From NCBI GenBank assembly GCA_965644315.1, contig CBFFRQ010000081.1:372001-436000 (forward strand): 64,000 nucleotides of DNA, given 5' to 3'. Source of the stretch: Caecitellus pseudoparvulus. Lineage: Eukaryota > Bigyra: Bicosoecida. Position numbers and translations under genes: made by a program. Shown here one piece after another: positions 28,463-41,186 of this stretch (the first letter of the stretch is position 1; the number at the start of each line of letters is the position of its first letter). Under the pieces are notes generated by a model. That model worked only from the letters and a program-made list of their open reading frames with translations, made no database searches and was not told the DNA's origin.

Positions 28463-31400
28463 ATGGCAGCCTCAGGCACTCAACGCCGCACCAGCGGCCT
28501 GCTGTACATCCCCGCCGCCATCGTGGAAGCGGCCATTGGGGCGGTGGGCTTGGACATGGCAGTGCGACAGGCCATGGCAGGGGAGGACGCTGGGGAGGTG
28601 TCTGTGGCAGACGGGGAGCAGCACATGGCTTCAGCCGCGCAGGCCTCCGAAGCCGTGGCAAGCCAGAGCCCCCACAGGAAACTGCTCACGCCCATCCCAG
28701 ACTTGCCTGCCATGACGACAGATGTGCTCATGGGCTGCAGCTCCAGGCCGAACCGCAAGCACTACGTGCTGTCGCCCCGCATGTCGCCAGGTGAGTCATG
28801 CTGCCGCCGCGTCGCATGCAACGCGTGCACGAGAAACTGTGCAGCGGCGTTTCCGGGGCAGGCCGCAGAGGGCACCAAGAAGGCCGAGTTGGCAGCTTCA
28901 CAATGTGCTGTTGCTTCCCTTGCGCAGGCTCCCGGGTGTTGGCACGCGCAGCAACCCTGACACAGTGCTCTGCACACTCAGTGGCGCTGCTGCTGTGTGT
29001 CATGGCCGTGGTGCTGGTGAACTCGGCAACAGTGTGGGGGCTGTACACATTCATGCCCACGTCCAGGGTGGGCGACGTGGGCACGCTGGGGACGTGGCCC
29101 ACGTCGCCTGCCGTGTGGGGCGAGATCGCGGCCTGGTACACCGTGCTGCTGGTGGTGGTGATGATGGTGGACTCCCTCACGGTGCTGGCTGTGGGGCTGT
29201 ACTCCCCCGCCTTCTCCCCCACCGTCATGTTCCCGCCGCTCTCCTTCCTCAAGGCCGTGTGGCACATCGCCCTGCTGGACACCATCCCCCGCACGCTGGC
29301 TGTGTACCCCGTGCCCTGGCTGGCGGTCGGCCTGGGCTGTGCGGGGGAGGTGTTCGTCATGTGGGCCACCATGCGGTACGTGTGGGCAGCTGAGCTGCGC
29401 CAGCATGCACATGACGTGGTGCTGGGCCGGCTGTACCAGTTTGTGCGGGACGCCCGGCGGTGGGGGCGGCGGTGGGGGTATGGCGTCGCAGCGCGGCGGC
29501 GGCGGCAGCTCGCACGTGGGCAGGCTGTGCCCACTGCTGCGCCAGGCGACCAAGCGGACCAAGGCGGCACACTGCCGCCGGAGGAGCCAGCACAGGAGGA
29601 CTTGCCTGAGGAGGTGCGGCGTGCCGCTGGGCCTGCGGCCTGCCACTGTGTGTGCAGTTTCTGCGTGCCGAATTGCTGCACGTCAGTGTACGTGGACTTC
29701 TCGCGGCAGTACCTGTACGAGCCGCTGGCTGAACCAGACACAGAGCCACCCCAGGGCTGCTGCAGCGTGAGCTGCGCTGCCTGCATGCACAGCACGTGCT
29801 GCCGGCCCAGCTGGCTACCCATCGGCTTGGAGCAGCTGTTGACAGAGCGAAAGGGCGGGGTGGGGAGTGACGACCATCCCCTCAGTCCACCCGCAGAGTC
29901 CACGCAGCAGGATGCCGGCAGCAAAGAGACGGGGAAGAGCCCCGCACCTCCCACGCCCTCCGCGAGTGCCAAGGCAGGCCCGGCGGCAGAGACGCCCCGC
30001 GCTGCAGCTCTGCGCCTGGCGGGGGAACTGGCCACCCCACAGGAGGGGGCCGACTCAGCCCTGCAGCTGAGCATGGGCAAGCTGCGTGCCGTGAGCATGG
30101 GCGTGCGCAGCAGCACCCCTGGCAGCGCCCCCCTCTCTTCCACCGGCTTGCCCAGCACTAGCAGCCTGCCCGGCAGCGGCAGTGCCAGCCTGGCGCCTTC
30201 CCCTGCCACTGCCTCGGATGCCGCCGACAGCGCCAGTGGCTTCAGCAAGCACATGCGCACGGGGGGCGTGGCCGACAGCAAGCTGCAGCACGCACTGCAC
30301 GCCATGGGCGTGTCGCTGTCCCTGCCACAAGCCGTGGCGGACGACTTGTCGGGGCTGGGCACGGCCGTCCTGCGCCGACGCCGTATCCAGGTGCTGCTGC
30401 TGCTCATGACCTGGATCCTCATCTACGTCGCCTGCTGCTTCGTGTTCCTGGAGCTGTTCAAGGCGTACGAGAGCTCTGGCCTGGCGCAGATGGCGCTGGG
30501 CATGGTGTACTCGGGCTTCGCCTTCTCCATCAAGGCGTTCACGTACCGCATCTTCCGCTTCGCACAGGACGGCAGCAACCTGCTGCCAGAGTCCCTCCTG
30601 CGCCCCATGGAGTGGGTGCGGTGGGCGCTGGCCTGCATCTGCCCCCGCCCCAACGGCATGGGCGTCACCACCAACGCCAGCGACATGACAGTGAAGGGTG
30701 GCGGCGGGGCGGGGTTGCGGCTGGGCACGCCAGCAGCGCATGCGGCAGACTTGACCAGCCCAGTGCAGGAGGTGCCGACGCGGCAGGCCTCCAGCAGCAT
30801 CAGCAGCGGGGGGCAGTGGGGGGGCGGCGACAGTGCCCGGCGCGGCGGGGCGGGGCTGCCTGTCGCCACCATGGTGCAGCTGCAGGCGGGTGCTGACTCC
30901 GCCCGCAGTGCAGCCCGCCGGGCCTCCCGCAGTGACAGCCAGGACGCGTCGGCTGGTCACAGGGCGTCGGCGTGGGCTGCCATCCTGCAGGGTGACGAGG
31001 AGGGCGGGGAGGACGCCTCCCCGCGCTTGGGCGTGGACCCCCAGCCAACGGAGGATGTCAGCATGGGGCTGCCAGGCGTGGGGGTGGGGGGGGGCTTCTC
31101 CACAGGCAGCTTGGAGGGCAGTGCCGTGCCGTCTGGGCCGCCGCCCCTGGCCACCGTGTACAGCGTGAAGGACGCGGAGGAGGTGGGGGCGTTTGTGCAG
31201 GAAGACGACATCATGGCGCTGGGCAAGCTGGTGGCAGTGGGGGACACGATCATGTTCAACCCCCGCCCCACCCCCGTCGCGAACGTCATGCACGATGTGC
31301 TGCGCAAGCACGCTGCCGTGACTGTGGCGCGCCAGCACAGGGCCTGGGAGGAGGGCGCCCTGGACGAAGAGGCTGGCGCCGTGGCCGTGACGGGGTACAC

Positions 31401-32886
31401 GCAGCGACCAGACGACGTGTACTACACGGGCTGGGGGCGGTGCTGGTGGTTCCAGGGCGGCTGCTGCTGCTGCGATGCGCTGTGCGCCTGGGCGTACGGC
31501 TTCCGGAGCACTCCGCCGGACCTGGAGGACGACGTCATCGTGGTGGACCCCTTCGTGTCCGCGCACATGGAGCGGTTCATGGAGGCCTTCAACACCTTCG
31601 CGGGGGAAGCCTTCCTGGCCTTCGCCAACCCCTCCCTCGCCTCCAACGCCGTCTTCGGCATGCTGCTGGTGGTGGAGGTGGCCCGCATCCTGTGGGCGCG
31701 GGGGCTGTGGGTGTTCTTGCCCCGCATCGTCTTCGGCTTCAAGCAGCCCCAGCAGGAGTCCGCCGCCTCCCCGGCGCCGTCCCCCGCTGTGGCGCCGGGG
31801 TCCCCCTCCCTGCCCCAGCGGGTGCTGGATGACACCAAGGCGGGCTCAGGGTCGCCTGGCCTGGCGCCTGGGGGCAGCGACCTGCCCAGCAAGCCCCCCC
31901 GCCCAGTGGCAAGCAAGGCTGTGGGGCCAGCGCCCGCGCCGGTGCTGCTGACCAGCGCGCAGTCCGCCGCCGACGGGGGCGGGGGGGGAGGCAGTGACTG
32001 GATCACGGGGTCGCAGCGAGGCATTCTGAGCGTGGGGGAGCTGCCCCCTGCCAACACCTCCGAGGGCGGGGGCATGCTGGGCGGCGGCAGCGCCGGCCCC
32101 CTCGCTCGGCACACGGCGTCGCCCGCCGGCCAGCGGTACTTGACGCCTGATGGCCGGCCCCTGCGTGCTCGCTGCTGTGGCTGCCTGTGCCCGGCTGCCT
32201 GCACGCCGTGCTTGCTGTCGTGGGTGTGCGCCTGCTGTTGCTACCCCTGCCTGCAGCCCAGCGCCACGCTGCAGTCGCTGGCGGGGGTGCCCAGTGTGGC
32301 GGAGACGCGCACACTGGACGCGCGCCTGCGGTACTTGCTGGTGCAGTGGCAGACAGCAGAGGGCCTGTACCGGCATGAGGAGCGGCTGGTGCGGCTGCGG
32401 AGGGAAGAGGGGGCCGCCGCGGGGGCCAAGCTGCAGGCGGCGCATGATGCGTTTCGGCGGCGTTTTGAGCCCCCCGCACCGTGGGGCCTGGTGACCCGGC
32501 AGCCCCTTCTGCGGCTGACGACACACCGGCAAATGTGGCTGCTGGGGGCTGTGCAAAGCTTGCAGAGCCACCTCGCCGCGCAGCTCATGGCGTCCGTGTT
32601 TTTCCTGGTGGTGTTCACCATGATGACGCACTCCAGTGAAGGCAGCCAGTTCCCGTACAGCGACCTGAAGCCTGGTGTGTACGAGCGCAGCATGGTGTAC
32701 TCGGGCATCACATGTGCCATGCTGTTGCTGCTGCACAGCGGCGTGTCCCAGGTGGTGCTGTGGCGTTTCAAGATTCGCATGGACACGCTGGGCCTGGTCA
32801 TGGTCAGCCGGCCAGGTGTTTTACTGGTTGTCTGCGTCATCCTGCAGTCTGTCTTCACCCTCATGTACATTATGACTCGGGGGTGA
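28463..32886 (+). CDS. Giant cysteine-cluster membrane protein, orphan
   Basis: Exons 28463-28790 and 28928-32886 are joined across a 137-nt intron (phase 1), giving 1,428 residues. Hydrophobic segments come in three groups: four near residues 125-260 (SVALLLCVMAVVLVNSATVW, AAWYTVLLVVVMMVDSLTVL), two near 600-640 (VLLLLMTWILIYVACCFVFL, ALGMVYSGFAFSIKAF), one near 1020 (FGMLLVVEVARILW) and three at the C-terminus (SVFFLVVFTMM, CAMLLLLHSGVSQVVL, VLLVVCVILQSVFTLMYI). Four Cys-rich patches lie between them: CVCSFCVPNCC, CCSVSCAACMHSTCC, GGCCCCDALC, and CCGCLCPAACTPC with CACCCYPC. Such clusters next to membrane helices often carry palmitate, which is inference here. Long Ser/Pro/Ala-rich loops separate the groups. 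The topology recalls large multipass sensors or channels but I recognise no family. Confidence 0.7.
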
Positions 32887-33325
32887 GCGGGGAGGGGGGG
32901 TCCGTGCACCCCGGGAGGGGGGGGGTTGGCTTGAATGCACCACACGCCTGCACGCTGCAGCACCCTGGCACAGCTACTACCTCTCACCACGAAGAGCCCA
33001 AGCCCGCCACGCGGCACACGTGCTGTCTTCCATGCCCACAGGCTGCCAATGCCCTGGCGGCGTTCGCCTGCAGGCTTGAGGCGCAGACGGAAGGGAGCCC
33101 TGTTGCTGCCCGCTCAGGCTGTGAGCCGTGCCAGCGTGCACTCGCAGGTCGCTGCTCCACGCCCAGGAGGCCCTGTCGTGCCGAGGTCTTGAGCGTTTGA
33201 CGCATAGGGCTGTGTTCATTGGGTTCGAGGTTGGTTCTTTCCCAGCCAGGTGGTTTCGCGTGGACGGCACAGCCAGGCAGAGCAAGGCGGCCAGGTGAAA
33301 CGCCAGGAGCCCGAACCCCAGCACC
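32887..33325 (+). other. Intergenic before WNK gene
   Basis: No gene is seen in these 439 nt. It contains G-runs just after the membrane-protein stop codon and otherwise ordinary sequence; it presumably holds the 3' UTR of one gene and the promoter of the next. Confidence 0.35.
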
Positions 33326-36300
33326 ATGGCGGCCGTGAGCTCCCCTCCAGAGGACGTGGATGAGACAAGCGAGTACATCGAGTACAGTCCTGACGGGGTG
33401 TATGGAAAGGTGCGTTGGGGGCAGTTGGCGACCCTCAGCGCATGGACAGCCAGGCTGTGCACGGCTTCTTCACTGCCTCCGCGCCGGTGCACAGAGGAAC
33501 GCCTTGCTAGGAAGCGGCGCCCAGAAGCATGTGTACGTTGGCGCTGTGTGGGAGCGGCTGCGTGGGCATGCCGTAGCACGTGAGACCCTGTGCTGTGCTG
33601 GCCTTCACAGGTACAAGGCCTTCGACACGGAGGCGTGCCGGGAGGTGGCGTGGTGTGAGGTGGACCTCACGCGCATGGACGCCGAGGCACGGGAGCAAGT
33701 GCAGGAGGAGGCGGCGCTGCTGAAGGAGCTGCGGCACCCGCGCATCCTGCGCTGCCTCTTCGCGTGGGCGACGGAGACGAAGCTGGTGCTCATCACGGAG
33801 CAGAAGCGGGCGGGGACGCTGTCCAGCTTCGCCGCAGCGCACCAGCCGACGCTGAAAATCATCAAGCGCTGGCTGTACAAGGTGCTGGAGGGGGTGCAGT
33901 ACCTGCACAGCCTGGACCCCCCCGTCGTGCACCGGGACATCAAGGGCAGCAACATCCTCTTTGACAGCGTGACGGGGGACATCTTCATCTCGGACCTGGG
34001 CATGGCCACCCGCATCGCCCCAGGCAGCTCCCGCCTGGGGCAGTTCCGCGGCACACCCAACTTCATGGCACCCGAGCTCTTTGACGACACCTATGACGAG
34101 CGTGTGGACGTGTACTCTGTGGGCATGCTGCTGCTGGAGCTGGTGTCGGGGCGCCTGCCGTACTGCGAGTGCCACGGCGAAACGCAGCACATTTACCGCA
34201 AGGTGCGGGACGGGGAGCCCCCTGCCGCCCTGCAGCACGTCGTCCACGCCAGCGTGCGGGACTTCATCACCTTCCTCACGCGTGTCCAGCCAGACACCGG
34301 CCGGCGCCCGTCTGCCGCCGACGCCCTGGCACACCCATTCCTGGCCAAGGCGGCGCCCGGCACACCTGTGCCCGGGCCCACCGCGACACAGGCGGAAGGG
34401 TCAGCCTTGTCCCCCACCCTGGGTGCGCCGGAAGACCTGGACCATGTGCTCATGGACGAGGCCTGGCTGGAGGCGTGTGTGTCAGAGGCAGGTGACACGG
34501 GCACCCCCCCCGCCACCTCCGTCGTCCTGCGCTCCGTGACACGGACGGAGGCAGTGGACCGCCAGGGGCGCGTGCAGTCCCTGCTGGACCCCAGCGAGGA
34601 AGGCGGGGATGAGTCTGAGACTGACTCGGAGAGTGAGGTGGTGGCAGTGGCTGGGGCGGAGTCCACGGGGCTGACCAGTCGCCTGGGCACGCCTGGCTTC
34701 GTGGACCGCGCTGTGTCCACGAGTCCCCGCAGCGGCAGCCACTTCAGCAGCGGCGGCGGCAGCCACAGCAGCGGTGCCGAACGCGCCTCCACTCAGCCGG
34801 CTCCGTCCCAGGAGGACGGCACGCCTGTCCCTTCGGATGAGGAGGAGGAGGAGGAGGAGGAGACGGTGCCTCTGCTGCCGCCCAGAACGCCCGTCGGCGG
34901 CGGCGTGGCGGCGGACCAGGGCACCGTGGCGCTGGGCCCGCTGCCTGATCGGGCTGGCAGCCTGGCGTGGGAGGGGGGGGAGGGCGGGCGTGGCACGCCG
35001 GTGGAGCAAGCGCCCCGCTCAGAGGCAGGGGGGCCCCCCTCCCCACGGCAGGAAACCGCCAGCATGCGCTCGGCAGACCACGTGGGGGAGTGGGCAGGCG
35101 GCGGCACAGACCTGCCCTCGGGCACGAGCCCACGAGGGGCCGCCAGCCCACAGTCCCAGCCCCCCTCTGCCGCGTCTGCTTCGCCAGGCATGCAGCGCAG
35201 CCAGTCCGTGGGCGTGGGGCTGGCGAAGGGGGGGGGCAGCAGCCCCACGTCGGCCATGGCGCGCGTGAGCCACTTCGAGTTCCTGCCGGGGCAGGAGGCT
35301 GCGTACCGCCTGCGCCGGTCCGCCTCATGCCTGACCCTGCACCACCACCACCGCCCGGCGGAGCGGGAGGGGGGGGAAGGGGGGGGTGAGGGGGGGCAGT
35401 TCAGCCCCCTGTCCAAGCTGGAAGTGCCGCCGTGGCGTGCGGAGAGTGACTTCGCCGACGTGTCCCGCGCAGTGACGCCAGCTGTCGCACAGCAGAGCCC
35501 AGAGCACAAGGCCCAGAGCACAGCGCCAGCGCGCGCGGCGTCGGCGCCGGAAGCGGACTTCTTGCCCGTGCGCCTGATCCTGACGTACTACGGGCGCCCC
35601 CCCCCCGACGTGACGGAGGGGCGGGGTGGCGCACCCCTGGATACGTCCCCCGGCGTCGCCTCTGTGGATGCCGTCCTGCAGCTTCAACGCGTGCCGGCGC
35701 CGCCTGTGCCGGCAGAGCCCGTCCTGGACATCCTCCGGGAGAAGCTGCAGGGCGTCGTGACGCTGAACGAGGCGCCACTGCTGCTGGCCCTGCAGCAGGC
35801 CCTCAACGCCATCCTGCTGGCGTCCCCCGTCACCGTGACCTTCCAGGACTGCCACCGCTTCGGCCTGGAGGGCCTGACGCTGGCGACACCGGAGCCGGCG
35901 CGAGGGCTGCACAGCCCCGCCCAGAGCGAGAGTGCCGCGGCCGCCGCCGTGTCGGCACCTGCGCCGACCCCGTCGCACGCGTCGCCGACGAGCCCGGCCT
36001 CCCCAGGCCGACACCGTGCGATGTCCCCCGCCGCCACGCCAGCCATCGTCGCACAGCCCTCGCCCATCATCACGTGCCGGGACCGGTCGGTGACCCCCAC
36101 CCGCCTGCAGCTGCCGCCTGCGACGGAAGCGCCCCCGCCCCAGGACGAGCACGCCAGCCACGCCCTTCGCAGGGCTGTGCCTCGCAGCACAGCTGGCAGT
36201 GAGGGCAGGAGTCTGGCTGGTGGCGGTGCGCGTGCGCCACGGGGGGCTGGGGACTCCACGCCGCACCTGTCGGCATCCTCGGCCCTCTCGACCCTGACAC

Positions 36301-37595
36301 CGCCCCACACACCAGCCCAGTCGCCGGCCACAGCAACCGAGCCAACTGCGTCGCCCCCTCCAGGCTCATCCCCAGCTCCTCCCCCAACTCCATCGCCAGC
36401 ATCCACACTTGCGCCTGCTCCTGCTCCTGAGCCTTCTCCTGCTCCAGCACCTGCGCCACCCAAAGCCCCAGCGCCAGCGCCAGCCCCAGCGCCAGCTCCC
36501 AAGCCTGCACCAGCTCCAGCTCCAGCTCCAGCGGTGGAGCTGGCGCCACCCTGGCCTTCCAGGCTGGTCAGCCCCATCGTGCCCAAGACGTCCGCTGCCA
36601 GCACCCGGCAGGCCGCCACCCAGCTGCCCACCTCCAACTCAGCCATATCCCTGGATGGCCTGGCTAGCTTGGCTAGCCTGGTGTCCAGCCCGAGTCAGGA
36701 TGCCCGGGCGGCGGGCGGGTCAGAGGCCGGCTCCAGGCCAGGCAGCCGTGCAGGCACTCACAGCGCCGGCCGCCCTCGCACTGGCACTCAGACCAGTGAC
36801 GGGGGGCTGGCGCTGGATGGGCCAGTGGCCAGGACGGTGCCCGAGAGCCCATCCTCCTCGACCTCCAAGGCGCAGCTGGACTCGCCCGGCAAGCCGGTGG
36901 CGCGGGGGGGCATGGTGCAGCCCCGCCCTGGGCACCACTCGCACTCCACCTCCATGGGGTCTGGCTTCCCAGTTTCCGCCATGCGCCAGGCGGGCATGGG
37001 CCCACAGGGCGGGGGCATGGGCCCATCGGGCCAGGGCGGGGGCCTCCTGCGTGTGATGACGGCCCCCGACAGGACAGGCCCGCACCCTCAGCTGTCCATG
37101 TCATTCCACGGCCAGCAAGGGGGAGGGGGGTCTGCCACCACCCCCCACGCGGCAGAGGGCACGGGGGGGTTGGCGGCACTGGGGTGGGGAGACAAGCCAC
37201 TGACGCACTTTGCAGGGCCTAGGGGCGAGCCCCCGTCCCAGCCAAGCACTGGCGCGACGGGCGGGGTGAGTGGGAACGGGATGGGGATGGGGGCGGAAGG
37301 TCTGGGTGGAGCGTACCCCCCCTCCATGGGCATGACGGGAGGGGGGGTGCGGGCCCCCCCCCTCGTCATGCAGGCGTACCCCCCGCGGGTGGGCAGCGGC
37401 GGTGTCATGCTGCAGAACATGCCGTATGGCATGCCACTGCAGCATGCGCCTGGCTTCGGGGGGGGTGGGCCCATGCAGCCCGTCGTGGGGGGGTGGACCA
37501 ACCTGCACCCGCAGGGGGGGGTGCCCCCCCCCCTCCCGCAGGCGACAGGCCGCGGCCTGGATGCAGTGATGCAGGCCAGCCAAATGGGACAGTAG
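33326..37595 (+). CDS. WNK: WNK-family serine/threonine kinase
   Basis: Exons 33326-33409, 33495-33532 and 33611-37595 give 1,368 residues. The kinase domain covers about residues 25-290. The glycine loop reads LLGSGAQKHVYKAFDTE and subdomain II reads REVAWCEV: a cysteine (C56) stands where most kinases have the catalytic lysine, and a lysine (K39) sits inside the glycine loop. This is the defining With-No-lysine(K) arrangement. VVHRDIKGSNILFD, SDLGMAT and GTPNFMAPELF complete the active site. WNKs sense chloride and osmotic state and activate SPAK/OSR1-type kinases. One of the two chloride-site leucines of animal WNKs appears as Met (DLGMA for DLGLA). The ~1,080-residue C-terminal part is Ser/Pro/Gly rich; LPVRLILTYYGR at about residue 690 may start an accessory domain. 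The second donor (GT|GTACGT) was chosen because it restores the conserved VYK. Confidence 0.9.
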
Positions 37596-37681
37596 GCGCG
37601 GACGATGCCTGCGCCGTGCAATGCAGCGTCACTTGTGCAGGCTGGCGCGACACGCGGCAGCACCGCCGGCTCGGCACAACC

Positions 37682-40600
37682 ATGCGGGAGGTGCTGTTTC
37701 TCTTCGATGCCGCAGGGGCACACGCTGTCGCAGAGGCGGCTGGCAGCCAGGCCGCGGCACAAGAAGCAGTGGCGCAGTACGCCACTGGGTGTCTGCAGGC
37801 GGCGGCGTGGCACGTGCTGCGGTGCCAGGATGGTGCCGAGACGCGGTGGGGGTGCGTTGTGCTGGGCCAGAGTGCGTTGGCGGGCTCCGGTGCACCTCCC
37901 ATCCCGCCACACGCAGGTACGAAGTGGCGGACAGTCACTCCTCTTCCCTCATGAGCTCGTCTGCCGTGGATAGGCATGTGAGGGGTGCATTTGTACCTGG
38001 CCCGGTGCCTGACATGGACGAAGTGGCGTTTCGTGCGAAACGGCACGCTGCAGGCCGCCTCTTCCTCACGCGGTGGAGCAGTGCCAGCGTGCAGGCTGCC
38101 TGGGTGGACCTTGTACTGTGCTTCTCCATCCTCACTGGCGTGCACGCGTTGTCCGTCCCTGCTGCAGGCGCGGGGTCGGCAGCTGACGACGGCCTGTCGC
38201 CAGCCGAGGTGTTGCGCGAGTCGGCTCTCGCAGGTGTGTCAGCGACGGCGTGGACCCAGCTCATGTCCCCCATGCGGTCTGGCCGCTCGAAGCGTCCTGT
38301 GCGCGCACCTGCAGGCCTGCACGCAGCGCGCTCTGTCGTCGTGTGCGCGCCAGCTCTGCCGGCGTTGCAGACGGCAACGGCAGCCAGCGGCACGAGTGAC
38401 TCGCCCGGGCGACTGGGCCGGGGCCTGGCTTCTGCAGGGGCATCCCAAGACGCAGGTGTGGTGTGGTTGGACCCATCAGTTAGGCTGCAGGGGGGGGGCT
38501 GGCCCCAGCACTGCGCCGAAGCCCTGGCAAGCGCTGGCGTGGCAGTGACCTCTGCAACGCAGCATGCTGCAGCCTTGGCTGGTGTGCGGGAGCAGGGTGG
38601 CGACGCACAAGTCTCAGTGGGTGGCGTGACACTGCGCGTGTCGTCCGCTGATGCAGCTCGAGTGAAGCAGGCGCTGCGCTCTGCAGTGGCTGGGAGTGGG
38701 CCCCCCCCCTCCCTGTGGCAGGAGGGGGGGTGGGCAGCCCCCCTCCGAGCGGCAAGTGCTGCACGCCCTGCCAACGAAGCTGCAGACACCTGCACGTCCC
38801 AGCCCGCTCCCCGTGCTGCACCCCGCACCTCCACACGCACTGCCACAAAGGAGCTGCTGGCGTCTCAGTTGGACAGCGAGGGGGGGGAGGGGCGGGGCAG
38901 CTCGGAACACGAGACGAACAGTGTTCCGATGCGCCGCTCCAGAGGCAGCTCTGGCGAGCGTGGCAAGGTGGGCTTGGCTTCCAAGCTGCAGGCCCTGATG
39001 AAACGCACCAGCGACGAAACGCAGCTGCGGAAGTTGCTGGCAGGCCTGCTGCAGGAGCCAGCGGCGGGGACTGCGCCAGAGCCACCCCCCCCCTCTCCCA
39101 CCGCCTCCCCCACACCAGGCGGCAGCAGTGCCGTGTCACCTGAGAAGGTGGAGGAGGGTGGGGGGGGACACGCCCCCCCTCCGCCCCCCACACCTCCACC
39201 CGAGACAGGCTTGCCGGAACACATCCTCCGCCGCATGCGCAGGCGGTGTTCCACGCAGGCGGCCGCGTGGGGCAGCGTGTTCCGATCCATCGCGGAAGGG
39301 GGGGGCTCAGGGGGGGTCTCACACCCCCTCCTCCGCAGCCTGCCACCCCCCCTCGGCCGCCCCTTGCAGGCGGTGCTGGTGGCACATGACGCCTTGTTGC
39401 GGGGGGTGGACCCCCTGGTGGCAGTGCAGGCGTGGTGGGGGGGGGACGCCGCCCCCGCCCCCGCCCCTCGCAAGGCGTGTGACCCCGTCCTGTTCCACAC
39501 TGCTGTTCTGCCTGCGGCATCCAGTACCATCGCCAGCATGACCACCCTGGGTGTCCTGCGAGGGGGGGGGGCAGGGGCAGCGCCTGCGGTGGGGGGTGGC
39601 GTGTGGGGAGGGTGTGTGGGGGGGTGGGCCGGGTCGGGAGGGGGAGCCTCTCAGGGTGGGGTGGGTGTGGGGGGGCAGCACCCGCCCCCCCCTGCGCCCC
39701 CCCTCTGCTCTGCGCAGTCGCCTGACGTTGTCGGCGCAAGCATTGCAGCGGGCGGCGAGGGAGGGGGGATGACACCCCCCCCGCCCTCGCCGCCCTCCTC
39801 GTCACTTCACCCTCTGCCCAGCAACGGGTGCGAGCAGCGCTGGAGGCACCGCTGGGGCAGGCAGTTGCAGCGAGCGTGCTGGCGCATGTAGTTGCGACAG
39901 CCCTGGTGGTGCAACCGGCCACCCTCATTCAGTGCTCTGTGGCGTGGGCGAGGGGTGGGCCCACGCCGCCAGAAGCTGTGGCCCAGTGCGTCCCAGCGTC
40001 GCTGCCGCCCCACATGCCGGCACGGGTCCTGCTGGCACGCCTGGCAGTGTTGCAGTTGCACCACAGGTTGCACTTGGCGGCCTGCCGGGGCCAGCAGGAC
40101 CCCGGCCCAGACTTGCCTCTGCTGCTGCAGCCCCTGCTCACAGCCAGCGCAGGGGGGGGCAGTGACCGTGGACACCCCCCCTCCACCAAGCCCACCCCGC
40201 CAACGCATCACGCGACTGTGGCGGCATCGTTGGTGGGGGGGAGCGGCGGCGGAGACCGCCCAGGCTCGCCCACCACCACCACCACCCGCATCCTGCTGCA
40301 GTGTGTCGGGTACCCCTTCAAGCGGGTGCTGCCTCAGCTGCTGCGAACAGTGCTGGTGGAGTGTGGGGTGGAGGTGGGGGGTGGAGGGGGGGGTGTCGAC
40401 CCCCCCCCCACCTCGGGCATGGCCATGCCCCCCCCCCGCCCCCACGCTGCACTGCAGGCGATGCGAGAGCGCCGGGGGGGGGAGCAGGGCGCCGCCGATG
40501 CGCCGCCACCCCCCTCCAGCGAAGCCCCGAGGGGGGGGGGTGGTGGCCCGGGCACGGCAGGCGACTGGCTCCTGCAAGTGGTCCGGGGACGCAGCAGTGC

Positions 40601-41180
40601 TGCGTTGAACTCACGCATGGCACAGCTGCGCACTGACCCGTCTGCGTCACGGTACCATCTGCAGGATGGCGCGTCCAATTTGAGCGGCAAGGGCCACGTC
40701 ACTGTGGCCAAGCGGCGGCGGGGGCGGGGGCCTGGCCGCGTGAAACGCATCACGCCCACGGCCGTCGCGGCCCCTGGTGCGGAGGGTGAGCTGCCGTCCA
40801 GTGCCGCAGTGGAGGGGCGTGGACGCCGCAAGCGACCTCGGGCGCGATCTGGGGTCGGCTCCCCTGCCAGGCGCACCCCCCTGACCCCCCCCCCCGTGGG
40901 GGGTCTCTTCACCCCCACCCGACCACGGCGCGGCAGTCGCCTGGAGGGCCAGGGGGGGCAGGAGGTGTCTGTGGCGGGGCTGGGGTCATCCCTGCACGCT
41001 CGCCTGGCGGACGCGACGCCTGAGGTGGGGGGGGGGCGCCGAGGTGCGGGAGGGGGGTCCCGACCCCCCCCCTCCTCGGCCCTGCTCAGCCCCGGCAGTG
41101 TCGCCAGTGCCCACGCCGCGAAGCGCAGGCGGCGTGGAGGGCAGTCCCGTTCCCTGGTCACTTCTCTCTTCGCCAGCTGA
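37682..41180 (+). CDS. Treslin/TICRR (Sld3)-like protein, candidate
   Basis: Exon 1 is 37682-37851, the intron 37852-37916, exon 2 starts at 37917, and the last exon is about 39822-41180. The intron between ~39589 and 39821 lies in G-rich sequence and its donor is uncertain. The N-terminus MREVLFLFDAAG followed by TRWGYEVADSHS across the splice resembles Treslin (MLLLDTAGG; VHWAFKFFDSQG), as does RSVVVCAPALPALQ later. The middle part (PLGQAVAASVLAHVVATAL; ARVLLARLAVLQLHHRLHL) could be the Sld3/Treslin helical domain, and the C-terminus is basic with SP/TP sites (SPARRTPLTPPP, FTPTRPRR). Treslin is phosphorylated by CDK and brings CDC45 to replication origins. The identification is by motif and order only. 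The gene is full of G- and C-runs. Its stop lies 6 nt before the NSE4 start. Confidence 0.45.
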
Positions 41181-41186
41181 CGCGGC

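Noticed and set aside
34193-36646. Several minus-strand ORFs of 200-330 residues inside the WNK gene
   Set aside because: They are shadows of the Pro/Ser/Gly-rich WNK tail in very GC-rich sequence, without recognisable motifs.
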